This document shows, piece after piece, positions 50,434 to 58,331 of a stretch of DNA of 64,000 bases. The notes beneath the pieces were generated by a model that saw only the letters and a program-made list of their open reading frames with translations, was not told the origin of the DNA and made no database searches. Position 1 is the stretch's first letter. The number at the start of each line of letters is the position of its first letter. This stretch comes from Chitinivibrionia bacterium (GTDB lineage Bacteria; Fibrobacterota; Chitinivibrionia; Chitinivibrionales; Chitinivibrionaceae), in NCBI GenBank assembly GCA_009779925.1, contig WRAZ01000002.1, forward strand, positions 1-64,000, given 5' to 3'. Position numbers and translations under genes: made by a program.

Positions 50434-51975
50434 ATGGCTGACCCGAGACAGGAAAAAATTGCGCTTTTGACATCACTCGCAAAACGCAGAGGATTTATTT
50501 ATCAATCGAGCGAAATTTACGGCGGGCTTCGCGGTTGCTGGGACTACGGACCGCTTGGCGCAGAGCTCAAAAAAAACGTGAAAAACGCGTGGTGGCGAAG
50601 CGTTGTCACCAAAAACAGCAATGTTTACGGACAGGACTCGTCTATAATTATGCACCCCAAAGTCTGGGAAGCGAGCGGACACTTGGCAGGATTTAGCGAC
50701 CCGCTTGTCGAGTGCTTGCTAACAGGAAGCCGCTTTCGCCCCGACCAATTGGACGCGGAAAGCGGCACGGTTTTTGAATTCAGCGGCGCAAAATCAGGCG
50801 TAAATGATAAGCAATGCAGCGACTTATACAAAGTTTTAGCGCGAAATAAAGGCGAATTCGATAAAGCGAAAAAGACCGCGCGCCAATTTTACGAAACCAA
50901 ACGCGGCATAGAAAAACCCGAACTTTTGGGAGAAAAATCCTACGAAATAAAGGACAGCACAGGCGAATTTAACCCCGAAAACGGCGGACAATTAAGCGAA
51001 GCGCGAAACTTTAATTTAATGCTGAAAACATTTTTGGGACCTGCGGAAGACTCGGCGGCAGTAGCGTATTTACGCCCCGAAACAGCGCAGGGTATTTTTG
51101 TAAATTTCGGAAATGTTCAACAAGCAATGCGCGCAAAAATCCCGTTTGGAATAGCGCAGGTCGGAAAATCGTTCAGAAACGAAATCACGCCGAAAAATTT
51201 CACGTTCCGCACCCGCGAATTTGAGCAGATGGAACTCGAATTTTTCTGCAAACCCGGCACCGACGAAGAATGGCACGAAAAATGGAAAAACGACAGAATG
51301 CAGTGGTATATCGACTACGGTATCGACAAAAACAAACTGCGTTTTTACGAGCATCCGAAAGAAAAACTCGCGCATTACGCAAAAAGTTGTTCGGACATTG
51401 AATATCTGTATCCGTTCAAAGCCGAGCCCGAATGGGGCGAACTCGAGGGAATTGCAAACCGCACCGATTTCGACCTCAAAACGCACGCCGAACATTCGGG
51501 AAAAACACTCTCCTATTTCGACGAAGAAACAAAAGAGCATTACGTTCCTTATGTTATCGAGCCGAGCGCAGGCGCCGACAGAGCAACCTTGGCATTTTTG
51601 CTTGACGCCTACACCGAAGAGGGTGAAGGCGACGAAAAGCGCACGCTTCTTAAGCTTCACCCGTCTCTTGCACCCGTAAAAGTTGCAGTTTTGCCGCTCG
51701 TTAAAAAAGAAGGAATGCCCGAAATAGCCGAAAAACTCTTCGCAGAATTTTTGGACGAAGATATTGCCGCACAAATCGACATTAACGCCTCAATCGGAAA
51801 ACGCTACGCCCGCCAAGACGAAATCGGCACCCCGTGGTGCATTACGATAGACGGCGATACCGTTGAGAACGGAACAATAACAATTCGCGACCGCGATACT
51901 AAAGAGCAGGAGAAAATTAAGCTTGAAGAAGCGGTAAATTATATTGCAAAGAAGTTGAAAAAAGCAAGACCGTGA
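50434..51975 (+). CDS. glyS: Glycyl-tRNA synthetase, dimeric class IIa type
   Basis: 513 residues from the ATG at 50434, with AAAGGAA upstream; the longer frame to 50305 overlaps the DUF3990 gene. SLAKRRGFIYQSSEIYGGLRGCWDYGPLG, then YLRPETAQGIFVNF, the motif-2 segment FGIAQVGKSFRNEITPKNFTFRTREFEQMELEFF, and the motif-3 segment YVIEPSAGADRATLAFLLDAY identify the alpha2 enzyme. The anticodon-binding domain begins LHPSLAPVKVAVLPLVKK. It is monocistronic with a terminator behind it. Confidence 0.96.
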   Translation: MADPRQEKIALLTSLAKRRGFIYQSSEIYGGLRGCWDYGPLGAELKKNVKNAWWRSVVTKNSNVYGQDSSIIMHPKVWEASGHLAGFSDPLVECLLTGSRFRPDQLDAESGTVFEFSGAKSGVNDKQCSDLYKVLARNKGEFDKAKKTARQFYETKRGIEKPELLGEKSYEIKDSTGEFNPENGGQLSEARNFNLMLKTFLGPAEDSAAVAYLRPETAQGIFVNFGNVQQAMRAKIPFGIAQVGKSFRNEITPKNFTFRTREFEQMELEFFCKPGTDEEWHEKWKNDRMQWYIDYGIDKNKLRFYEHPKEKLAHYAKSCSDIEYLYPFKAEPEWGELEGIANRTDFDLKTHAEHSGKTLSYFDEETKEHYVPYVIEPSAGADRATLAFLLDAYTEEGEGDEKRTLLKLHPSLAPVKVAVLPLVKKEGMPEIAEKLFAEFLDEDIAAQIDINASIGKRYARQDEIGTPWCITIDGDTVENGTITIRDRDTKEQEKIKLEEAVNYIAKKLKKARP

Positions 51976-51982
51976 TTGTAGA

Positions 51983-52009
51983 AGTGAGCGACCGAGACGG
52001 TCGCTCACT
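51983..52009. terminator. Intrinsic terminator between glyS and a convergent gene
   Basis: An 11-bp perfect stem AGTGAGCGACC/GGTCGCTCACT with a 5-base loop, followed on the plus strand by GTGTTATTTTTT. It lies eight bases after the glyS stop and three before the stop of the convergent gene, so it probably serves both. Confidence 0.85.
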
Positions 52010-52012
52010 GTG

Positions 52013-52429
52013 TTATTTTTTCCCTCTCGGAAACTCCAAAATTTCCGCTTCGGTATCGCTTTCATTACTTTCAATCAAATCGGCGATTGCTACAATTTTT
52101 GTTTCCGACGTTCTGTCGAAACTTTGAAAATAGCCTTTTGCGATATGCGGCGGTTGCAGGCGAATTGAAGCAGGCATAGGCGGAAATGAGATTAAAGAAA
52201 GATACTTTATATTTATCCATTTTCCGTAAGGCTCTTCGTCAACGTCCGTTGTGTAATCCGAAACTACGCCATAACAAGCAAGTCGCCATTCATTCTTTTT
52301 TTTTGCGGAAATCGGACGAACGAGAAGCGCAAAAGCTTCTTCGCGTTCGGGAATGGTTGCGCATTCGTCTATGTCTATGTATCTTAACGCTAATTCGCGA
52401 ATTTCTAACGTACTTATGCTTTCTTCCAT
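52013..52429 (-). CDS. Hypothetical protein downstream of pcm
   Basis: 138 residues, soluble. It has an acidic start (EESISTLEIRELALRYIDIDECATIPEREEAFALLVRP), a beta-rich middle (WRLACYGVVSDYTTDVDEEPYGKWINIKYLSLISFPPMPASI) and an acidic tail with a final basic RGKK. I do not recognise a family. It starts three bases after the pcm stop and belongs to the operon AlbA_2-GT2-pcm-hypothetical. Confidence 0.6.
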   Translation of the reverse strand: MEESISTLEIRELALRYIDIDECATIPEREEAFALLVRPISAKKKNEWRLACYGVVSDYTTDVDEEPYGKWINIKYLSLISFPPMPASIRLQPPHIAKGYFQSFDRTSETKIVAIADLIESNESDTEAEILEFPRGKK

Positions 52430-52432
52430 ATT

Positions 52433-53095
52433 TTATGCTCCAAAACCGTGTTGTCCGATTAAAGGAACAAAGAGCACGGGGTCAAATTCTTGCGTTGTAA
52501 TTGTTCCGTCGGCGTTTTTTGTGTAGAGGGTTAAGCGTTGCTCGTCGCGACTTCCTACGGGGATGAGAAGTTTTCCGCCGACAGCGAGTTGGTCTATGAG
52601 AGGCGTCGATTTAAGAGGCGCGCCGCAGGTAACTATAATTCTGTCGAAAAGCCCCTGTCCGGGCCACCCGACCGAGCCGTCGCCAAGGCGATACGAAATA
52701 TCCAAGAGCCCTAAACTTTTATGCCGTTGTTTTGCCAATTCCAAAAGCGGACTTAGGCGTTCAACCGTGAAAAGTCGGCGTGTAAAATGCGCTAAAATCG
52801 CCGCTTGATAGCCTGACCCCGTTCCTATTTCGAGTATTTTTAAGCCTTCTTTATTTAAGTCCAAAAGGTTTGTCATTTTTGCTACTATAGACGGCTGTGA
52901 AATCGTTTGTCCGTTGTTTCCGATGGGCAAGGTAATGTCTTCGTATGCTTTCATCATAAGCGCGTCGTCCACAAAAATGTGTCGCGGAACGGAGGCTATC
53001 ACTTTTAAAACCGCCTGATTACTGACGCCGCTCTGCATAATTTGCGCCAACATATTTTTCATTGCGAATTCGGGTGCCGATTTATTAAATTGCAT
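52433..53095 (-). CDS. pcm: Protein-L-isoaspartate O-methyltransferase
   Basis: 220 residues. VIASVPRHIFVDDALMMKAYEDITLPIGNNGQTISQPSIVAKMT is the canonical PCMT start (VPRxxFV, AYxDxPLPIGxGQTISQP). The SAM-binding motif is ILEIGTGSGYQAAILAHFTRRLFTVER, and the later segment FDRIIVTCGAPLKSTPLIDQLAVGGKLLIPVG follows the family. The enzyme repairs isoaspartyl residues in aged proteins. Its start overlaps the GT2 gene by 11 bases. Confidence 0.95.
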   Translation of the reverse strand: MQFNKSAPEFAMKNMLAQIMQSGVSNQAVLKVIASVPRHIFVDDALMMKAYEDITLPIGNNGQTISQPSIVAKMTNLLDLNKEGLKILEIGTGSGYQAAILAHFTRRLFTVERLSPLLELAKQRHKSLGLLDISYRLGDGSVGWPGQGLFDRIIVTCGAPLKSTPLIDQLAVGGKLLIPVGSRDEQRLTLYTKNADGTITTQEFDPVLFVPLIGQHGFGA

Positions 53096-53807
53096 CTGTT
53101 GAAACCCTTTTTTGTTTTTTTGTATCTATAATGGTTAAAATCATTGCTTTAAGCCAAGCAAAAGTGTCGCGAATATGTGAAATATGGCTTGTTTCGGCGC
53201 AATAAAGCGTTTGGACAGGCACGTTTTCTACAAAAAAACCGCGACTTTTCAAGCGTAAAATACATTCTGACTCCATCTCAAAACGTAAAAACCTGCAATT
53301 TATCGATAAAATCGGTTTTAAACGATACGCGCGATACCCGCATTGACTGTCCGCAACCTTCTGTTTCGTAATAAAAGAAACAAATGCCGATGTTGACCAA
53401 TTAGAGAAAATTCGCGCAGGCGGCATAAGTTTAAGCGAGCGTTTTCGCGCCCCCAAAATTATTGCGGTTTTTGGATTTGCCATCTCAATTTTCTGTAAAA
53501 AATCGTCCAAGTCGTCGGGAGAATGCTGTCCGTCGGCGTCCATAGTTATTACCCACTCCACGTCTTCGCCCATACTTTCAAATCCGCTCATAAGCGCCGC
53601 CCCTTTTCCGCGATTTTTCTCGTGAATTACTGTTTTTACGCCAAAATCAGCGCAAACTTTTGGGCTTTCGTCAAAAATTCCGTCTATAACCACCGTAATG
53701 TTTTCCTTTGGAATTTTGGCAAGTAAAGCAGGCAGAAAATTTGTCAATTCGCTCTGTGCTTTGTAGGCGGGAATCAAGATTTGTACGGATTTGTCTAAGT
53801 TTATCAT
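53085..53807 (-). CDS. GT2 family glycosyltransferase (polyprenyl-phosphate sugar synthase-like)
   Basis: 240 residues from the ATG at 53807, with AGAGGAA six bases upstream. VQILIPAYKAQSELTNFLPALLAKI, EKNRGKGAALMSGFESM, ITMDADGQHSPDDLDDFL (DxD motif with the QH that marks DPM1-like enzymes) and CGYRAYRL, then FEMESECILRLKSRGFFVENVPV complete a GT-A fold. No membrane segment is seen. Likely role: sugar transfer to polyprenyl phosphate or to a glycan for the envelope. It lies 10 bp after the AlbA_2 gene and overlaps pcm. Confidence 0.85.
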   Translation of the reverse strand: MINLDKSVQILIPAYKAQSELTNFLPALLAKIPKENITVVIDGIFDESPKVCADFGVKTVIHEKNRGKGAALMSGFESMGEDVEWVITMDADGQHSPDDLDDFLQKIEMANPKTAIILGARKRSLKLMPPARIFSNWSTSAFVSFITKQKVADSQCGYRAYRLKPILSINCRFLRFEMESECILRLKSRGFFVENVPVQTLYCAETSHISHIRDTFAWLKAMILTIIDTKKQKRVSTDAI

Positions 53808-53817
53808 AAAATTTCCT

Positions 53818-55161
53818 CTAAATAATTTCCCATTTGCCGCCATTGTCGAAACCAATGCGTCGAATTGCGTTTTTGGCTTTTAATTGCTTTATTTGGTATC
53901 TGACGCCGTCCACCGTAAGTCCCACTAATCTAGCTATTTCCTGCATACTGATTTCAGGGTTTACTTTCATAACGGCAAGTATTTTCGCACTAGTTTTCTG
54001 GGTAGTTTTCTGGGTAGTTTTCTGGGTAGTTTTCTGGGTAGTTTTCTGGGGGTGTTTTTCTGAAACACTTGTCTCTTCCATATCGCAATCAAACATCAAT
54101 GTTGTCTGTATAATGCTATCATTTAAAGACATAACTTTACGACCGTATTTTTTTACAATTTTCGGGATGCCGCTTCCAAGTTGTTCTACAAACTCTAAAT
54201 CCTTAAAAATTCGCATAATTTCACGATTGCGAGGCATAGATGTTCCTTCGTAAAACATATCCGGCGTTAAACCATCTACTAAACCGCCGAAAGATGTGAT
54301 TTCTATTCTGTCGGAATATATCTGAAAAATCGGAGTATCGAGACGGGAATAGTCATTGTGTGCGAATGCGTTTATTATAACTTCACGAAGCACCTCTTTA
54401 TCCAACAGATTTTTATCTAATCGCGTTTTCATTGCTCGTTTGCGGGATTGCGTTATGTTTTCCGTATCAATTCTATCGAGCATTTTCTGCATAGCCGTAA
54501 TTAGGCAACAATCTTTGTAGTCTTCACGCTCGATTAAGTCCGATTTGTCTGTTCCGAAATATTTGCCGAGTCGAACGGAAATATTGTTGTTGTCTGCAAA
54601 TAAAAACGCCAGCATATTATACTCGCCGTCTTTTGTAAAAAAATCCAATGTTCTTGCGAAGTTGTCATTTAACGGCTTGTCTTTTAAGCCGTAATAGAGT
54701 TTTAGTTGCTTGAATTCCAAATCTTGACGGCGAGACGGCATATTTGCAATAGAAAGGCGATGGCGTTTCGCCAACAATTTATCAATCATTGCTTGCGACA
54801 TAGGTTGAGACGAACTTCCGACGCGTATAAAACAACCCGCTTCGCTGTATCCTTTTTGTTTTACGGAATACGGTTTTTCCGCTCCGCTTGCAAAACTTAT
54901 AACAACAACAGTTTTGTCGTCGTGCGTTTCGGTTTTTATGTCAAACAAGCCCATAATGCTTGGACGAATATTGTCTTTTAGGCGGTCGGCAATCTTAAGT
55001 TGAAGCAAATCGGAATTTGCTACGCCTGCAATAGCGCCGTCTTTGCGAATTCCTATATAAATATCGCCGCCATTGGAATTAAGAAAAGCCACCGCCTCTT
55101 TTTCAAAGTCGTCTGTAAGTTTTTCCTTATATTCAACGCGATTTGTTTCCGATTTTATCAT
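53818..55161 (-). CDS. AlbA_2 (Schlafen-like) ATP-binding protein with KTTQ repeat linker
   Basis: 447 residues from the ATG at 55161 (GAGGAAAA upstream); a 60-codon upstream extension is low-complexity and unlikely. AlbA_2 start: ETNRVEYKEKLTDDFEKEAVAFLNSNGGDIYIGIRKDGAIAGVANS. Then FIRVGSSSQPMS, the HATPase_c_4-like REVIINAFAHNDYSRLDTPIFQIYSDRIEITSFGGL and RNREIMRIFKDLEFVEQLGSGI. Five KTTQ tetrapeptides join it to a winged helix (MQEIARLVGLTVDGVRYQIKQL). It opens an operon with GT2 and pcm. Confidence 0.8.
   Translation of the reverse strand: MIKSETNRVEYKEKLTDDFEKEAVAFLNSNGGDIYIGIRKDGAIAGVANSDLLQLKIADRLKDNIRPSIMGLFDIKTETHDDKTVVVISFASGAEKPYSVKQKGYSEAGCFIRVGSSSQPMSQAMIDKLLAKRHRLSIANMPSRRQDLEFKQLKLYYGLKDKPLNDNFARTLDFFTKDGEYNMLAFLFADNNNISVRLGKYFGTDKSDLIEREDYKDCCLITAMQKMLDRIDTENITQSRKRAMKTRLDKNLLDKEVLREVIINAFAHNDYSRLDTPIFQIYSDRIEITSFGGLVDGLTPDMFYEGTSMPRNREIMRIFKDLEFVEQLGSGIPKIVKKYGRKVMSLNDSIIQTTLMFDCDMEETSVSEKHPQKTTQKTTQKTTQKTTQKTSAKILAVMKVNPEISMQEIARLVGLTVDGVRYQIKQLKAKNAIRRIGFDNGGKWEII
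53991..54050. repeat. 12-bp tandem repeat x 5 encoding (KTTQ)n
   Basis: Five exact TAGTTTTCTGGG units in the 53818-55161 gene, in frame, at the junction of the ATP-binding part and the C-terminal winged helix. Confidence 0.9.
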
Positions 55162-55538
55162 TTTTTCCTCTCTATACGGCACAAAAATACCATTTGCCGA
55201 TTGTTGTGGAAAGAACAAAAACACATAATTTCCCCCAAAACCAAAATAATTCCGAAAATCTGTAAAAATTAAAAGTATTTTCTCCCCGTTCTTTGAAACA
55301 AAAAATGAATTTTTCATTTTCTCTACTGCGAATATCGCCAATATTCAATAAATAGCGAGAAAATGGGAAAGAGTGTGTCTATCTTTAGGCACGCTCCTTT
55401 CTCATAAATTTCTGGCTATATAGGTTTGGCGATAACCTCGCAGTACGGAAATTGATAGGGAAACGGGGTGCGCCTTTTTTATATTCCGAAGCGCTTCGTT
55501 TCTGTATTATTAACAACTTAATTAAGGAGGGTTTCGGA
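55162..55538. other. Intergenic region with strong hairpins
   Basis: This 377-bp gap between divergent genes has no gene I can support. A long imperfect hairpin lies at about 55363-55405: ATGGGAAAG and GTGTCTA in the left arm pair with TAGGCACGCT and CTTTCTCAT in the right arm through a stem of about 19 bp in which most mismatches are G-U pairs. A second, looser inverted repeat (GAATAT/ATATTC, TTTTCTC/GAGAAAA) lies just upstream at about 55316-55364. Confidence 0.5.
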
Positions 55539-56516
55539 ATGAGGAAGTTTACAAAAATGTTTTGGTTGGCGGTAGCGTTTGCCGCTTGTGTGTTTACGGG
55601 GTGTTCGGACGGCGGCGGCGGCTCGGACAGTAGCGGAAGCGGCAATATTGTTGGGGTATGGGGCGGTAAATACGAATTTACGCGAGACGGAGAACTTCGC
55701 ACACTCGAAAACGGAGTGGTCGTAAACACTGCTCGCTACATACTTAACGGAGAAACCGTATTAGTCAGCAACGATGGCGGAAATACTTGGACTGCAAGCG
55801 GAATTACTTTTCAAAACGGGGCTGTAGTCGATGTGAACGGCGAAAGATTAGACAGAACTAACAGCGGCGGCGGCAATCCCGGCGGCGGAGGCGGAGGTAG
55901 CAATAATTCAATTGTCGGAATTTGGAAAGCGCAACTTGACAATTTATTGTCGAATGATGAGTGTCGTTATTTCCTTTGGGAATTTATTTTTAATTCTGAT
56001 AACACAGGACTAATGTTTCTACAAGGAGAATGCATACGAGAAGATGGAGAATACAGCACAAATGGCGGTGGTCTGCCTTTCAACTGGAGGCACAGCGACG
56101 GAATTGTGTTTTTTGAAGGTTATGGACTTATACCACACATTTTTTACAACGGAGGCAATACGTTTACACGTCAAGGCATTACATTTATGAGAACAAGCAA
56201 TGTCGGCTGTGTTGGCAACAGACCAAGCGCTCCTACAAATGTAAGAATAACTGATGTTTATGAAGGGCAACGTACAATTACTATTAGTTGGAACGCCGTA
56301 GCGGGAGCAAGAACATATCTTGTTTACGAGTCAGAAACACCTAACGGTTTATTCTTTCCAACAGAAACAACAGAAGGCATCGGAACAATTGAAACAAGCA
56401 CGCAATTATATATACAGCAAGGACGTAGCAGATATTTCAGAATTACTGCAATAAATAATTGTGGCGAAAGCGTACCGTCTGCAGTTATTAACTTTACTAG
56501 TCCACAACGGCAATGA
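55539..56516 (+). CDS. Lipoprotein with two lipocalin-like modules and a fibronectin type III domain
   Basis: 325 residues from the ATG at 55539, with AAGGAGGG upstream. The lipoprotein signal is MRKFTKMFWLAVAFAACVFTGC (Cys22), then a Gly/Ser linker. Module one starts NIVGVWGGKYEFTRDGE, module two starts NSIVGIWKAQLDNLL after a Gly-rich linker, both like the C-terminal module of the 31006-31602 lipoprotein. The last 90 residues (APTNVRITDVYEGQRTITISWNAVAGARTYLVYESE) are a fibronectin type III domain. Presumably surface-exposed and binding a polymer. It ends well before a 22-bp palindromic terminator at 56585-56606. Confidence 0.75.
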   Translation: MRKFTKMFWLAVAFAACVFTGCSDGGGGSDSSGSGNIVGVWGGKYEFTRDGELRTLENGVVVNTARYILNGETVLVSNDGGNTWTASGITFQNGAVVDVNGERLDRTNSGGGNPGGGGGGSNNSIVGIWKAQLDNLLSNDECRYFLWEFIFNSDNTGLMFLQGECIREDGEYSTNGGGLPFNWRHSDGIVFFEGYGLIPHIFYNGGNTFTRQGITFMRTSNVGCVGNRPSAPTNVRITDVYEGQRTITISWNAVAGARTYLVYESETPNGLFFPTETTEGIGTIETSTQLYIQQGRSRYFRITAINNCGESVPSAVINFTSPQRQ

Positions 56517-56584
56517 TTGGTGTTTTTTAAAAGACCCTTTCGGCGCAGACGGATAAGAATTACCGATTTGGCGTTTGTTTTGTA

Positions 56585-56606
56585 GAGACAGGGCATGCCC
56601 TGTCTC
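56585..56606. terminator. Intrinsic terminator after the lipoprotein gene
   Basis: A perfect 22-bp palindrome built from GAGACAGGGC and its complement, 68 bp past the stop at 56516 and followed by ATTTTGTTTT on the plus strand. Confidence 0.8.
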
Positions 56607-56611
56607 ATTTT

Positions 56612-56678
56612 GTTTTCGGAATACAACCCGCAAACTTCTATTTTTTCTATAGTTTTCGGAATACAATCCGCAAACTTC
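56612..56678 (+). promoter_or_regulatory. Two 27-bp direct repeats upstream of a sigma-54 promoter
   Basis: 56612-56638 and 56652-56678 both read GTTTTCGGAATACAA then C or T, then CCGCAAACTTC: 26 of 27 bases identical, 40 bp apart. They lie about 95-160 bp upstream of the -24/-12 promoter, the usual range for enhancer sites of sigma-54 activators. The activator is unknown; the role is inference. Confidence 0.55.
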
Positions 56679-56771
56679 CCCCGTTTCCGCAAAGGCAAGA
56701 AAACACTTTTAAGGCAATATTTTCCGCAAAGATAAATGTTATTTCCGACAAAACACCCGAAATTCGTGGTT

Positions 56772-56787
56772 TGGCATAAAAATTGCA
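56772..56787 (+). promoter_or_regulatory. Sigma-54 (-24/-12) promoter of flgJ-flgN
   Basis: TTGGCATAAAAATTGCAT contains GG (56773-56774) and GC (56785-56786) separated by exactly ten bases, a near match to the consensus TGGCAC-N5-TTGCA. Transcription would start at about 56798, 21 bases before the flgJ start. Sigma-54 control is common for flagellar rod and hook genes. Confidence 0.75.
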
Positions 56788-56818
56788 TACAAAAACCAAT
56801 AGCACAAGGAGGTGTTTT

Positions 56819-57679
56819 ATGTTGTCATTAACAACAGGTGCAAACCAGTTTTCGAGATATTCTAACGACGAATCGGTCAAACTTGCAAAAGTAGCCGTTC
56901 AATTTGAGCGAATGTTCGCGGAAATGATGGTTAAAGAAATGCGCAAAACCGTAGGAGACAGCGGATTATTCAAAAGAAGCACGGGAGAAGAAATTTTCAC
57001 CGAAATGCTCGACAGCGAATTTGCCAACAAAATGGTGCGCAACGGAAAATTAGGGCTTGCCCAAGTAATAATAGACCAAATGAGCCGATTAGACAACAAC
57101 TTAGACGCGTCTTCGGCGCTTGCCGCATTAAAATCGCAAAACAATAACGCCAGAGCGGCTCAATTCGGCGCAACGGGGCTACGCAGTTTCGAGCATTTAA
57201 GAACGCACGCAGACAAAACGGCAACACCCGAAATTTCTTTCGATATGTTTGCGCCAAGAGTTCGCGAATGGAGCGACATAATAGCAAAAGCGTCCGAAAA
57301 GCACGGAGTGGACAAATTCCTGATAGCGGCGGTAATGGACGCAGAATCAAGCGGAAATCCGAACGCAGTGTCGCGGGTGGGCGCAAGCGGTCTTATGCAA
57401 TTAATGCCGGGAACGGCGGGCGATATGGGCGTAAAAGACGTATTTGACCCTGTCCAAAACGTAATGGGCGGAACAAGATATTTAAGAGAAATGCTCAACA
57501 GGTTCGGCGGCGACTTAAAATTGGCTTTGGCTGCCTACAATGCGGGACCGGGAAACGTTCAAAGATTTGGCGGAGTTCCGCCTTTCAGAGAAACGCAAAA
57601 TTATGTTGCAAGAATAATGGGAAAAGTAGCGCAAAATAACGCAGTTTCAAACACAGACACAGAAACACAGGGAGGGTAA
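56819..57679 (+). CDS. flgJ: Flagellar rod assembly protein with lytic transglycosylase domain, FlgJ-like
   Basis: 286 residues from the ATG at 56819, with AAGGAGG six bases upstream. Residues 25-85 are the rod-binding domain (AVQFERMFAEMMVKEMRKTVGDSG then FTEMLDSEFANKMV). The C-terminal half is an SLT-type lytic transglycosylase: FLIAAVMDAESSGNPNAVSRVGASGLMQLMPGTA with the catalytic Glu in AESS, then LALAAYNAGPGNVQRFGGVPPFRETQNYV. E. coli FlgJ instead carries a glucosaminidase; an SLT replacement is known in other phyla. The protein cuts peptidoglycan for rod passage. flgN follows after one base. Confidence 0.9.
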   Translation: MLSLTTGANQFSRYSNDESVKLAKVAVQFERMFAEMMVKEMRKTVGDSGLFKRSTGEEIFTEMLDSEFANKMVRNGKLGLAQVIIDQMSRLDNNLDASSALAALKSQNNNARAAQFGATGLRSFEHLRTHADKTATPEISFDMFAPRVREWSDIIAKASEKHGVDKFLIAAVMDAESSGNPNAVSRVGASGLMQLMPGTAGDMGVKDVFDPVQNVMGGTRYLREMLNRFGGDLKLALAAYNAGPGNVQRFGGVPPFRETQNYVARIMGKVAQNNAVSNTDTETQGG

Positions 57680-57680
57680 A

Positions 57681-58172
57681 ATGGATAAAGACGTAGTAAA
57701 AAAATTCAAGTCAATAATGGGCAACCAAATAAATCTTCAAGACCAATTGACGAAAATGAACGAACAAATGCTTGTCGCGATTAAAGGACAAAACGTCGTG
57801 AACGTAAGAACGCTTTCGGGAGAAATCGACCAAATCGTCGAGCAGATGGATACGCTTGAGCGCGACAGGATAGAACTGCTCAGCCCTTACATAAACGACA
57901 AAAATCGCTTAAAACGCATAAGTTCTTTTATAGACGATTTTCCAAAAGAGGAGATTTTGGGGATACAGGAACTCCATAAACAATTAAAGGAAAAATCGCT
58001 TCAAAACTTTGAAAACACGCGCGTAAACCAAATTTTGTTGAACGAAGTGGTTTTGGAAATCCGCAAAAATATGGAAATAATAAACACCCAAGTAAACCGC
58101 CCGATAAAATACGGCTTCGACGGAGAAAAACAGTCGGCGTTGCCTGTACATTTGGTTAATCAGCGGTGTTGA
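57681..58172 (+). CDS. flgN: FlgN-like flagellar export chaperone
   Basis: 163 residues, helical throughout. LQDQLTKMNEQMLVAIKGQNVVNVRTLSGEIDQIVEQMDTLERDRIELLSPY is a FlgN-type long helix pair, ending with VNRPIKYGFDGEK, a tail like the family's partner-binding end. Its position one base after flgJ, downstream of a sigma-54-type promoter, supports a chaperone for the hook-filament junction proteins FlgK and FlgL. Sequence support alone is moderate; flgK would be expected beyond, but is not here. Confidence 0.7.
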   Translation: MDKDVVKKFKSIMGNQINLQDQLTKMNEQMLVAIKGQNVVNVRTLSGEIDQIVEQMDTLERDRIELLSPYINDKNRLKRISSFIDDFPKEEILGIQELHKQLKEKSLQNFENTRVNQILLNEVVLEIRKNMEIINTQVNRPIKYGFDGEKQSALPVHLVNQRC

Positions 58173-58205
58173 GGAAACAGAAAAAGCGCAAAATTAGAAA
58201 AAACC

Positions 58206-58294
58206 TTGACTTTTGTTTGTTAAATTTATTATATTTCTTATACTAGAACTCCCCTTTGCTCATTATTGTTATCCGATTTTTCGGCGCAATAATG
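58206..58294 (+). promoter_or_regulatory. Promoter and 5' hairpin of the Abi gene
   Basis: TTGACT (58206-58211) is followed after 15-17 bases by TATTAT/TTATAT. Downstream, CATTATTG (58261-58268) and CAATAATG (58287-58294) enclose a second stem CCGA/TCGG with a T-rich loop, forming a leader hairpin that ends 37 bp before the start codon. Confidence 0.5.
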
Positions 58295-58331
58295 TCGGGG
58301 GGAGACATTTTTACACTTGGAACTACTTACT

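Noticed and set aside
51070-51774. 234-codon open frame antisense to glyS
   Set aside because: Phe/Cys/Val-rich mirror of a conserved synthetase gene; no start signal.
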